Shown here piece by piece: positions 18,828-26,790 of a DNA stretch of 38,782 nucleotides; the first letter of the stretch is position 1; each line of letters starts with the position of its first letter. Where the stretch lies: positions 1 to 38,782 of the forward strand of contig JAHECD010000038.1 in the NCBI GenBank assembly GCA_024641945.1, read 5' to 3'. Position numbers and translations under genes: made by a program. The notes under the pieces are model-generated. The model was not told the DNA's origin. It worked only from the letters and a program-made list of their open reading frames with translations, and ran no database searches. The DNA is from Rubrivivax sp. (GTDB taxonomy: Bacteria; Pseudomonadota; Gammaproteobacteria; Burkholderiales; Burkholderiaceae_C).

Positions 18828-19834
18828 GCACCGCCACCACCGAGAAGAAGCCGCGCCTGACCACGTCGGCGATGATCGCGTCGATCGCGTCCGAGGGGCA
18901 GCGTGTCAAGTCGGCGCCGTTCGGCAAGGCGCTCGTCGAATATGCCGCCGACCGCCCCGAGATCGTCGGCCTCACGGCCGACCTGGCCAAGTACACCGAC
19001 CTGCACCTGTTCGCGCAGGCGTATCCCGACCGCTTCTATCAGATGGGCATGGCCGAACAGTTGCTGATGGGTGCGGCCGGCGGCATGGCCAAGGAAGGCC
19101 TGGTGCCCTTTGCCACCACCTATGCGGTATTCGGCACGCGGCGCGCCTACGATTTCATTCACCAGGTGATCGCCGAGGAGAACCTGAACGTCAAGATCTG
19201 CTGCGCGCTGCCGGGCCTGACCACGGGTTACGGGCCCAGCCACCAGGCGACCGAAGACCTGGCGATGATGCGCGGCATTCCCGGCATGACCATCGTCGAC
19301 CCCTGCGACGCGCTCGACACCGAGCAGGCCGTGCCGCAGATCGCCGCGCACAAGGGCCCGGTCTACCTGCGCCTGCTGCGTGGCGGCGTGCCGCTGGTGC
19401 TCGACGAGATCGAGGGCTACCGCTTCGAACTCGGCAAGGCCAAGATGCTGCGCGAAGGTGCCGACGTGCTGGTCATCTCGAGCGGCATCATGACGATGCG
19501 GGCGCTCGAAGTGGCGGCCGACCTGGCAGCCGACAAGGTCGGCGTCGCGGTGCTGCATTGCCCGACCATCAAGCCGCTGGACGAGGCCACGATCGTCGAG
19601 GCCGTGCGCTACAAACACCGAATGGTCGTCGTGGCCGAGAACCATTCGGTGATCGGCGGGCTGGGCGAATCGGTGGCCAGCGCCTTGCTGCGCCATCGTG
19701 TGCAGCCCGCCGGCTTCCAGCTGGCCGGCCTGCCCGATGCCTTCCTCGACGCCGGTGCCTTGCCGACGCTGCATGACCGCTATGGCATCAGCCGCACGGC
19801 ACTGGCCGCACGCATCAAGACCTGGCTCGGCTGA
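18824..19834 (+). CDS. Split transketolase-like enzyme, C-terminal (Pyr) subunit, with altered active site
   Basis: A 336-residue pyrimidine-binding subunit plus C-terminal domain. The glutamate that activates ThDP is kept (Glu78 in MGMAEQ). The loop that in transketolases reads roughly TH-(6)-EDGxTH reads ALPGLTTGYGPSH at 128-140: the histidine is Leu129, and the Glu-Asp pair is reduced to Tyr136 with one residue deleted. The arginine in YLRLLRGG is kept. The residues used elsewhere to hold the C2 hydroxyl and phosphate are thus missing. The start overlaps the N-terminal subunit gene. The substrate is unknown; a decarboxylation or carboligation of an unphosphorylated oxo acid is inference from the TRAP context. 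Confidence 0.88.
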   Translation: MSTATTEKKPRLTTSAMIASIASEGQRVKSAPFGKALVEYAADRPEIVGLTADLAKYTDLHLFAQAYPDRFYQMGMAEQLLMGAAGGMAKEGLVPFATTYAVFGTRRAYDFIHQVIAEENLNVKICCALPGLTTGYGPSHQATEDLAMMRGIPGMTIVDPCDALDTEQAVPQIAAHKGPVYLRLLRGGVPLVLDEIEGYRFELGKAKMLREGADVLVISSGIMTMRALEVAADLAADKVGVAVLHCPTIKPLDEATIVEAVRYKHRMVVVAENHSVIGGLGESVASALLRHRVQPAGFQLAGLPDAFLDAGALPTLHDRYGISRTALAARIKTWLG

Positions 19835-19921
19835 ACGCCGCCGCCCCCGCCACCTACAAACCAGACCCACCAAACCCGGTGACCGTGCGCCCTGTCGCCG
19901 GCCCCGGGCCGGGAGACCTGC

Positions 19922-21910
19922 ATGCGCGAACCGTCCACCGCCAGCCTTGCCAACGCCATACGCTTCCTCGCGATCGATGCCATCGTGCGGGCAGGCGAGG
20001 GCCACCAAGGCGTGCCGCTCGGCATGGCCGAGATCGCCACTGCGCTCTATACGCGGCACCTGAAGTTCGATGCCAGCGACCCCCTCTGGCCCGACCGCGA
20101 CCGTGTCGTGCTGTCCAACGGCCATGGCTCGATGCTGCTGTATGCGCTGCTGCACCTCACCGGCTACGCGCAGATGCCCATCGAGCAGGTGCGGACCTTC
20201 CGCGACTTCGGCTCGCACTGCGAGGGCCACCCCGAGTTCGATCCGTCCAGCGGCATCGAGGTGACCACGGGCCCGCTCGGCCAGGGCATCGCCAATGCGT
20301 TCGGCATGGCCGTGGCCGAGGCCTACCTGAATGCGCGTTTCGGCAACGGCCTGGTCGACCATTTCACCTACGCCTTCGTCGGCGACGGCTGCCTGCAGGA
20401 AGGCATCGGCCAGGAGATGATCTCGCTCGCCGGCCACCTGCGCCTGGGCAAGCTGGTGCTGCTGTGGGACGACAACCGCATCACCGACGACGGCAGCACG
20501 GCGCTGTCGATCAGCGAGGACGTGGCGGCGCGTTTCCGCGTGGCCGGCTGGCATGTCGTCGAGGTCGACGGGCATGACCTCGAGGCGGTTTCGCAGGCCC
20601 TGGCCGCCGCACGTGCCGACCCGCGCCCGTCGATGCTTGCCTGCCGCACGGTGATCGCGCGCGGACTGGCCCGCCTGCAAGGCCAGCGCGGCGGCCACAG
20701 TGCGCAGTTGTTCCCTGATGACGCCAAGGCGGCGCGCGAAGCCCTGGACTGGCGGCACGCGCCATTCGAGATCCCTGCGCCGGTGCTCGACGCGTGGCGC
20801 GCGGCCGGCGCGCGCGGTGCCGGTGATCGCGCCGCATGGGGCAGGCGCCTCGACGCCTTGCCCGCGGCGCAGCGGGCCGAGTTCGATCGGGTGCTCGAAG
20901 GCCGGCTGCCCGAGGGCTGGCGCGAGGTGCTGCTGGACGTCAAGCACAAGGCTGTCGAGAGTGGCGACGCGCCGGGTGGCATCCTGATCTCGGCGGCGAT
21001 CAACGACCGCCTGACCGACATCCTGCCCGAGCGCATGGTCGGCTGCGCCGACCTCGAAGCGCCGACCAGCCACAAGCGCCGGCTGCAGGCGTTCACGGCG
21101 GACGACCGCGCGGGTGCCTATGTGCATTGCGGCGTGCGCGAGCACCTGATGGGCGCGATGGCCAACGGCATGGCGGCGCACGGCGGCGTGATCCCGCTGG
21201 CCGTCACCTATCTGTCGTTCTCGGACTACGAACGCCCGGCGATGCGCATGGCCGCGCTGATGGGCCTGCCGGTCAAGTTCGTCTTCAGCCACGACTCCAT
21301 CGGCATCGGCAAGAACGGGCCGACCCACCAGCCGGTCGAGATTCTCGCGTCGCTGCGGGCGATGCCCAACATGCTGGTGCTGCGCCCGGCCGATGCGGTG
21401 GAGGCGGCCGAGTGCTGGGAGATCGCGCTCGAGCACCGCAGCGGCCCGGTGACGCTGGTCTTCGCGCGCCAGTCACTGCCGCTGGTGCGTCGCGTCCACA
21501 CGGCCGACAACCTCGCCCGTCGCGGTGCCTACGTGCTCGCCGACGCGCAGGGGAAAGCGCGCCAGGTCACGCTGCTGGCCACCGGCTCGGAGGTCAACAT
21601 CGCGCTGGCCGCGCGCGACAGCCTGCAGGCCGACGGCGTGCCGACCGCGGTCGTCTCGATGCCCTGCTGCGAGCGCTTCGACGAGCAGGACGCCGCCTAC
21701 CGGGCCGCCGTGCTGCCGCCGGGCGGCGTGCGCGTGGCGGTCGAGGCGGCCGTGCGCTTCGGCTGGGACCGTTACCTCGGCGAGCGCGGTGGTTTCATCG
21801 GCATGCGTGGCTTCGGCGCATCGGGCCCGGCCGACGTGCTCTACGAGCACTTCGGCATCACGTCCGGCGCGGTGGCCGCAGAGGCGAAGCGGCTGTTGCA
21901 CGGCGACTGA
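19922..21910 (+). CDS. Full-length transketolase with substituted substrate-binding residues
   Basis: A 662-residue single-chain transketolase, the normal length (E. coli TktA 663). ThDP and metal motifs are intact: [18 protein letters not shown] and GVREHLMG. The histidines in GHQG, SNGHGS, GHPE, GGHSAQ and SHDSIG are all present. However, the loop GEDGPTH reads GKNGPTH, with Lys464 and Asn465, the latter replacing the aspartate that contacts the C2 hydroxyl (Asp469 in TktA, Asp477 in yeast). The phosphate-binding arginine of SRKAS aligns with Ile in GILIS. It therefore looks like a specialised enzyme, not the housekeeping copy. GGGAG lies eight bases upstream of the ATG, 87 bases after the split enzyme. 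Confidence 0.88.
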   Translation: MREPSTASLANAIRFLAIDAIVRAGEGHQGVPLGMAEIATALYTRHLKFDASDPLWPDRDRVVLSNGHGSMLLYALLHLTGYAQMPIEQVRTFRDFGSHCEGHPEFDPSSGIEVTTGPLGQGIANAFGMAVAEAYLNARFGNGLVDHFTYAFVGDGCLQEGIGQEMISLAGHLRLGKLVLLWDDNRITDDGSTALSISEDVAARFRVAGWHVVEVDGHDLEAVSQALAAARADPRPSMLACRTVIARGLARLQGQRGGHSAQLFPDDAKAAREALDWRHAPFEIPAPVLDAWRAAGARGAGDRAAWGRRLDALPAAQRAEFDRVLEGRLPEGWREVLLDVKHKAVESGDAPGGILISAAINDRLTDILPERMVGCADLEAPTSHKRRLQAFTADDRAGAYVHCGVREHLMGAMANGMAAHGGVIPLAVTYLSFSDYERPAMRMAALMGLPVKFVFSHDSIGIGKNGPTHQPVEILASLRAMPNMLVLRPADAVEAAECWEIALEHRSGPVTLVFARQSLPLVRRVHTADNLARRGAYVLADAQGKARQVTLLATGSEVNIALAARDSLQADGVPTAVVSMPCCERFDEQDAAYRAAVLPPGGVRVAVEAAVRFGWDRYLGERGGFIGMRGFGASGPADVLYEHFGITSGAVAAEAKRLLHGD

Positions 21911-21970
21911 CGCACGGCAATCCTCCCGTTCGCCATTTCGCGGATTCCTGCGAGCGAGGCGGGTCCGGGC

Positions 21971-22384
21971 TCAGGGCTTGAGCGAAATCAGCCACGTCAT
22001 CAGGTCCGCCTTCTCGAGGGCGGTGCATTCGCGCCCGATCACGTCGCGGCAGTTCAGGCGAAACAGGTTTTCCACCTTGGCCGCATCGGTGAACCGTGCC
22101 GGATTGAAGGCCGGTGCCATCGGCTTGATCGTCTTCTCACGGGCGAGGTCGGTGCCGTTCCTGGTCGGCACGGCGCCATGGCAAGCGGCGCACCCGGCGT
22201 AGTCGCGGCCGAAATTGGTATTGAAGAGTTTCTGCCCGCGCTCGGCCGACGGCGCGGCACCCGCCTTGGCGGCGTAGCCGGCCAGAATCTCGTCGGGCGT
22301 CGCAGCATGCGCGGCAACCACCACACAAGCGGTGGTGAACAGAATTGGCACCGCACGTGCCCATCGGGATCGAGCCATGACCAT
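21971..22384 (-). CDS. SHP-type cytochrome c (DUF1924)
   Basis: A 137-residue periplasmic haem protein. A Sec signal peptide ends at AHA-AT (about residue 27). The haem-binding site CAACH is at 65-69. The C-terminal part LFRLNCRDVIGREC, then EKADLMTWL, is the mark of the Sphaeroides haem protein family, in which the asparagine (Asn111 here) is the sixth, displaceable ligand and Cys112/Cys120 form a disulfide. Such proteins bind oxygen or nitric oxide at a high-spin haem. They are usually encoded beside a dihaem cytochrome c and a membrane cytochrome b; neither is present here. ATGs at 22384 and 22378 are both possible starts. It converges on the transketolase gene across 60 bases. Confidence 0.88.
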   Translation of the reverse strand: MVMARSRWARAVPILFTTACVVVAAHAATPDEILAGYAAKAGAAPSAERGQKLFNTNFGRDYAGCAACHGAVPTRNGTDLAREKTIKPMAPAFNPARFTDAAKVENLFRLNCRDVIGRECTALEKADLMTWLISLKP

Positions 22385-22621
22385 CTCAACTCCTGCGCGG
22401 CGAAGGTTTCGACAGGGTCTCGACGCCGACAAGCAGTACCGCCGCGCTATGTGCCGGCTGCATCGGGACCCCTGCAGGCAGTAAACCCGTGATCGCCGCG
22501 CAATGCCTTGTCGCGGCGCAAGGTTTGTCTCTGGTTGCGGGGCCTTGTGGGCACCGTGGCGCGCCGCCGCAGGGGATGCGATAGGCTGGGGCCTGCTGTT
22601 CACCACGCACTGCAATCCACC

Positions 22622-23602
22622 ATGCTCTATCGACGTCTTGGCCGTGCCGGCCTGCAAGTCAGCGCGTTGTCGCTCGGTTCCTGGGTGACGTATCACAACC
22701 AGGTCGACACCGTTTCGGCCGTCGAGATGATGGCGGCGGCGTACGACGCCGGCGTCAACTTCTTCGACAACGCCGAGGTCTATGCGGGCGGCCGCAGCGA
22801 GGAGGTCATGGGCCAGGCGCTCAAGACGCTCGGCTGGCCGCGCCTGAACTACGTGGTCTCGACCAAATTCTTCTGGGGCCTGGACCGCGAGGGCAGCGCC
22901 GTCAATCGCAAGGACACGCTGAACCGCAAGTACCTGATGCAGGCGATCGACGGCTCGCTCAAGCGCCTGGGCCTGGAGCACGTGGACCTGGTCTATTGCC
23001 ACCGTCCCGACCCGTACACGCCGATCGACGAGACCGTGCGCGCGATGAACGACATCATCGTGCAGGGCAAGGCGCTGTACTGGGGCACCAGCGAGTGGAG
23101 TGCCGTGGAGATCCGCGCCGCGTGGGACGTGGCCGACCGCCATGGCTGGCACCGCCCGGCGGTCGAGCAGCCGCAGTACCACCTGTTCCACCGCCACCGT
23201 GTCGAACACGAGTACGCACCGCTGTACGGTGACATTGGCCTCGGGCTCACCACGTGGAGCCCGCTGGCGTCCGGCCTGCTCACGGGCAAGTACGCGGCCG
23301 GTGTGCCGGCGGGCAGCCGGGGCGCGATGGAGAACATGGCCTTCCTTCGGGACGGCCTCGTCGACCCGGCAAAGAATGCCGCGGTGGCGAAGCTCGCGCC
23401 GATCGCCGCCGATCTCGGAGGCAGCGTGGCGCAACTGGCGCTGGCCTGGGCCGCGCGCCATCCGCGTGTGAGTTCGGTCATCACGGGGGCGTCACGGCTG
23501 GAGCAGCTGAAGTCCAACCTCGGTGCACTCGCGCTGATCGAGCGGCTCACGCCGGCGGTGCTCGAACACATCGACGCCGTCACGAAGGGGCTGGCCGAGT
23601 AG
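22622..23602 (+). CDS. Aldo/keto reductase, potassium-channel beta-subunit type
   Basis: A 326-residue AKR of the AKR6/AKR14-like group. The tetrad is visible: Asp49 and Tyr54 in [14 protein letters not shown], Lys in VSTKFFWG and His in LVYCHRPDP. The [10 protein letters not shown] and [15 protein letters not shown] segments are typical of channel-beta-like reductases. It is divergent from the SHP gene across 237 bases; I see no certain promoter or ribosome-binding site there. A role in reducing an aldehyde or ketone in the adjacent pathway is inferred from position only. Confidence 0.9.
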   Translation: MLYRRLGRAGLQVSALSLGSWVTYHNQVDTVSAVEMMAAAYDAGVNFFDNAEVYAGGRSEEVMGQALKTLGWPRLNYVVSTKFFWGLDREGSAVNRKDTLNRKYLMQAIDGSLKRLGLEHVDLVYCHRPDPYTPIDETVRAMNDIIVQGKALYWGTSEWSAVEIRAAWDVADRHGWHRPAVEQPQYHLFHRHRVEHEYAPLYGDIGLGLTTWSPLASGLLTGKYAAGVPAGSRGAMENMAFLRDGLVDPAKNAAVAKLAPIAADLGGSVAQLALAWAARHPRVSSVITGASRLEQLKSNLGALALIERLTPAVLEHIDAVTKGLAE

Positions 23603-23639
23603 GCCCCGCCGCAACCCGCAAGACCCACGAGGAGAACCG

Positions 23640-24626
23640 ATGCAAGCTGCCTTCTACGAGCGCACTGGCGCCGCGGCCGACGTGCTGCAACTGGGCGAGT
23701 GGCCCGATCCGCAGCCCGCGGCAGGCGAGGTGCGCGTGCGCCTGCGCTGGTCGGGCGTCAACCCGTCGGACGTGAAGAGCCGCGCCGGCCTGCGCAGCAA
23801 GGACCTGCCCTTTGCGCGTGTCGTGCCGCACAGCGACGGCATGGGTGTGATCGACGCCGTGGGTGAGGGTGTGCCCGCGTCGAGACTGGGCGAGCGGGTC
23901 TGGGTCTGGAACGCCGCGTGGGGCCGGGCCTTCGGTACGGCAGCGCAAAGCGTCGTGCTGCCGCAGCGGCAGGCCGTGCGCCTGCCCGACGGCGTGCCCG
24001 ACGAGGCCGGCGCGTGTTTCGGCATTCCGGCGTTGACGGCGATGCATGCGGTGCTCACGCGCGGCGGCGTGCAGGGCCAGCGTGTGCTGGTGGCGGGTGC
24101 CGCCGGCGCGGTCGGGCATTACGCGGTGCAATTCGCCAGGCTGCTCGGTGCGCGCCAGGTGCTCGCCACGGTGAGCAGCCCCGACAAGGCGGACATCGCG
24201 CGCGCGGCCGGCGCCGACGTGGCGATCGACTACCGCCACGAGGACGTCGTCGCCCGCTTGCGCGAGGCGACCGGTGGGCTCGGCGTGGACCGCATCATCG
24301 AAGTCGACATCGCGGCCAATACCGCGCTCGACCTGCAGGTGCTGCGGCACGGCGGCGACTGCGTGGTCTACGGCAGCGGCGCGGGCGAGTTCAAGCTGCC
24401 GTTCTTCCCGCTCATCATCGGCAGCGTGGGTTTGCAGTTCTTCATCGTCTACAACCTCAACGACAGCGAGCGGGCCCATGCCGAGGACACGCTCGCGCGC
24501 CTGCTCGAGCAAGGGGTGTTGACGCATCGCATCGCGCAGCGCCTGCCGCTGGCGCAGATCGCGCGGGCGCACGAGATGGTGGAGCAGGGGCGCGCGGTGG
24601 GCAACGTGGTGCTGGAGATCCCGTAG
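23640..24626 (+). CDS. Zinc-free NADPH:quinone reductase-like MDR oxidoreductase
   Basis: A 328-residue medium-chain dehydrogenase/reductase related to zeta-crystallin and Qor. It has the GroES-like N-terminus (VRVRLRWSGVNPSDVKSR) and the NADPH-binding AGAAGAVGHYAVQFARLLGA (about 153-172). No zinc-binding cysteine or histidine cluster is present. The C-terminus RAHEMVEQGRAVGNVVLEIP is typical. GAGGAGAA precedes the ATG and the gap to the AKR gene is 37 bases, so the two are likely co-transcribed. It could reduce a quinone or an enone; the substrate is not clear. Confidence 0.9.
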   Translation: MQAAFYERTGAAADVLQLGEWPDPQPAAGEVRVRLRWSGVNPSDVKSRAGLRSKDLPFARVVPHSDGMGVIDAVGEGVPASRLGERVWVWNAAWGRAFGTAAQSVVLPQRQAVRLPDGVPDEAGACFGIPALTAMHAVLTRGGVQGQRVLVAGAAGAVGHYAVQFARLLGARQVLATVSSPDKADIARAAGADVAIDYRHEDVVARLREATGGLGVDRIIEVDIAANTALDLQVLRHGGDCVVYGSGAGEFKLPFFPLIIGSVGLQFFIVYNLNDSERAHAEDTLARLLEQGVLTHRIAQRLPLAQIARAHEMVEQGRAVGNVVLEIP

Positions 24627-24695
24627 GCCCTCGGCGCGCCCGGCCACCGCGGCACGGTACCGTGCCGCCATCCGTCTCGGCAACAGGACACGACC

Positions 24696-25466
24696 ATGGA
24701 CGATCTTTTTTCGCTTGCAGGCCGCACGGCCCTCGTCACCGGCGGCTCGCGTGGCATCGGCCGCATGATCGCGGCCGGCTTCTTGAAGGCCGGGGCGCGC
24801 GTCTTCATCTCGTCGCGCAAGGCGGCGGCCTGCGACGCCGCGGCGGCAGAACTTTCCGCGCTCGGGCCGTGCACGTCGCTCCCCGCCGATGTGTCGTCGG
24901 CCGACGGCATCCAGGCGCTGGTGGCCGCGCTGGCCGCGCACACGGCGTCGCTCGACATCCTGGTCAACAACGCCGGCGCTGCGTGGGGCGCGCCGTTCGA
25001 CGAATTTCCGGAAGGTGGCTGGGACAAGGTCGTCGACCTGAACCTGAAGAGTCCGTTCTTCCTGACCCAGGCCCTGCACGGCCTTCTGAAGGCCGGCGCG
25101 GCGGGTGGGCACTGTGCCAAGGTCATCAATATCGCGTCCATCGACGGCGTGTCGGTCAATCCGCAGGAGACGTACTCCTACGCGGCGAGCAAGGCCGGGC
25201 TGATCCATCTCACGCGGCGCATGGCGCTGCGGCTCGCGCCGGAGCACATCGTCGTCAGCGCGATCGCGCCCGGCGCGTTTGCGTCCGACATGAACCGCGA
25301 CGCACGCGACCGCGCCGACGAGATCGCACGCCGCATTCCGGCCGGGCGCATCGGGTGCCAAGACGACATGGCCGGCGCCGCCATATTTCTGGCCTCACGC
25401 GCGGGCGACTATGTCGTGGGCTCGACCCTCGTCGTCGATGGCGGGGTGACGCACGCACGCGGCTGA
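24696..25466 (+). CDS. Short-chain dehydrogenase/reductase
   Basis: A 256-residue classical SDR with TGGSRGIG at 15-22, LVNNAG, catalytic serine in IASIDGVS and the YAASK active-site motif. Its general form resembles RhlG and gluconate 5-dehydrogenase-like proteins. The substrate is unknown. It follows the quinone reductase by 69 bases on the same strand and closes the run of oxidoreductases. The next 194 bases hold a TATCAT (25501-25506) that could be a -10 element for the following unit. Confidence 0.88.
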   Translation: MDDLFSLAGRTALVTGGSRGIGRMIAAGFLKAGARVFISSRKAAACDAAAAELSALGPCTSLPADVSSADGIQALVAALAAHTASLDILVNNAGAAWGAPFDEFPEGGWDKVVDLNLKSPFFLTQALHGLLKAGAAGGHCAKVINIASIDGVSVNPQETYSYAASKAGLIHLTRRMALRLAPEHIVVSAIAPGAFASDMNRDARDRADEIARRIPAGRIGCQDDMAGAAIFLASRAGDYVVGSTLVVDGGVTHARG

Positions 25467-25660
25467 ATCGTCGATCGCCGGGCCGTCCGAAGGCTGCGAC
25501 TATCATCGACCGATCGCCGCCGCGGGCTCGCGGCCCGCCGCTCATTGCGCCCCTGCTCGCGGGGACCGAACGGATCGACGCCTTGCCACCTCCGCACCGA
25601 CCCCCACCCCATCGTCCGCCGCACCGGGCGCCGCATCATCCACATGCACCGGGTGCCAAA

Positions 25661-26149
25661 TTGCACAAGGGGCCGTCACGCGGCGGGCTGCCGGCGTCGC
25701 GTGTACTCGGCTTCGTCGACGAGGCCCGGCTCGACGGCTGGCTCGTGCCACTCGTGCCCGATGCCGGTGACCGTGCCTTCGTGACCCGCTGCCTCGTGGG
25801 CGAAGGCCCGATCCACCACCGCGGCGCCAACTACATCCTGCTGGCGCTGCTCGGCCGCGCGGTCCAGGCGCACGGCGGCGCACGCCCGGTCGAGGACGGC
25901 GAGCCCGTGCCCATGCGATTGCCGCCGCACCTGGCCGAATCGGTGGAGGAGGGTGTCTATCCGCTGGCGCTGCCCGTGCGCGCGCTGCGCGATCTGGCCG
26001 ACGGAGATTCGGACCATCTCGACGCGATGATCGACTGCCTCACCGACGGCCCACCGCAACACGCGCTGGCCAACGTGGTGATGGTGGCGCTGATCGAAAG
26101 CCTGCTTGCCAGCAGCGGTCCGGCCGGCCCGACCGACCCTTCGCCTTGA
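25661..26149 (+). CDS. Hypothetical protein, probable TTG start
   Basis: The frame ending at the TGA 26147-26149 has no ATG or GTG in the plausible range; TTG at 25661 gives a 162-residue product beginning with LHKGPSRGG decoded as Met-HKG. It reads like a real protein, with a regular amphipathic composition (VLGFVDEARLDGWLVPLVP, ANYILLALLGRAVQ, HALANVVMVALIESLLAS), but I do not recognise the family. It has no signal peptide or membrane segment. Its stop overlaps the next start. Other TTG or CTG starts upstream, such as 25583, cannot be excluded, and the true N-terminus is uncertain. Confidence 0.55.
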   Translation: MHKGPSRGGLPASRVLGFVDEARLDGWLVPLVPDAGDRAFVTRCLVGEGPIHHRGANYILLALLGRAVQAHGGARPVEDGEPVPMRLPPHLAESVEEGVYPLALPVRALRDLADGDSDHLDAMIDCLTDGPPQHALANVVMVALIESLLASSGPAGPTDPSP

Positions 26150-26778
26150 GCGCATTGCAGCTCCAGGCTTTCCGCCTGGCCGCCAGCGAACTGGGCATGG
26201 CCACCGCCGCGTGGCTCTTCGTGCAGGAGACGGCTGCGGACGCGGATACCGACGGCGTGGCTGCGCTGCGTGATTCGATGGGCCGCGCCTGGCCGGTGCT
26301 GGACGCCGTGTGCGCCGGCTGGATGGCGGGCGATCGTTCGCCGCAGGTCGCGGCGGACGCGCTGCTGCCGCTGCTCGACGGTGCGACGCGTCTCGTGCTG
26401 GTGGGCTACGAAGCGGCCTGGATCGACGCGTTGCTGGAACAGGCGCCGGCCAGCCTGCGCATCGGGCTCGTGCAGGTGGGTGACCCGCTGGCGAACTGGC
26501 CAAGAATGCTGTCCAACCACGGCGGCCGCGTGGAGCCGCTGTCGCTGGCCGATTTCCAGTCATGGGCGGGCCCGCGCTCGGTGATGCTGACGTTCGTCTA
26601 CGGTGCGACGGCGAGCCAGGTCTTCGTGCTGCCGGCCTGGCTGCGTGCGGCCGGGCCCGATGTGCGGCTGCAGTTCCGCAGCCTGGTGGGCTGGCGCATC
26701 CTCGATGCGCCGCTGGAGATCTACCCGCGCTGGCTGGTCGCGGCCGATCTGCAAACGCTCACCGAGCTCAGGCCGTAG
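26146..26778 (+). CDS. Hypothetical protein, TTG start coupled to upstream stop
   Basis: A 210-residue soluble protein starting at TTG 26146 inside a TTGA overlap with the previous gene. The next in-frame ATG would remove 17 residues of apparently ordered sequence. Visible features are an Ala/Trp-rich N-terminal half, a central ATRLVLVGYEAAWIDALL stretch and a C-terminal LEIYPRWLVAADLQTL. I do not recognise the family and propose no function. The tight coupling with both neighbours suggests a joint role with the permease. Confidence 0.65.
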   Translation: MSALQLQAFRLAASELGMATAAWLFVQETAADADTDGVAALRDSMGRAWPVLDAVCAGWMAGDRSPQVAADALLPLLDGATRLVLVGYEAAWIDALLEQAPASLRIGLVQVGDPLANWPRMLSNHGGRVEPLSLADFQSWAGPRSVMLTFVYGATASQVFVLPAWLRAAGPDVRLQFRSLVGWRILDAPLEIYPRWLVAADLQTLTELRP

Positions 26779-26790
26779 TCGGTTGCCGGC

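Noticed and set aside
17973..19834. Apulose-4-phosphate or sulfofructose transketolase assignment
   Set aside because: Both known split enzymes come with characteristic partner genes that are absent here, and the substrate-side residues differ; no specific name is justified.
18743..21436. Very long minus-strand open frame of 897 codons opposite the transketolase genes
   Set aside because: It is a shadow in GC-rich DNA: the composition is Arg/His/Gly-rich with no domain, and the plus strand carries clear transketolase homology throughout.
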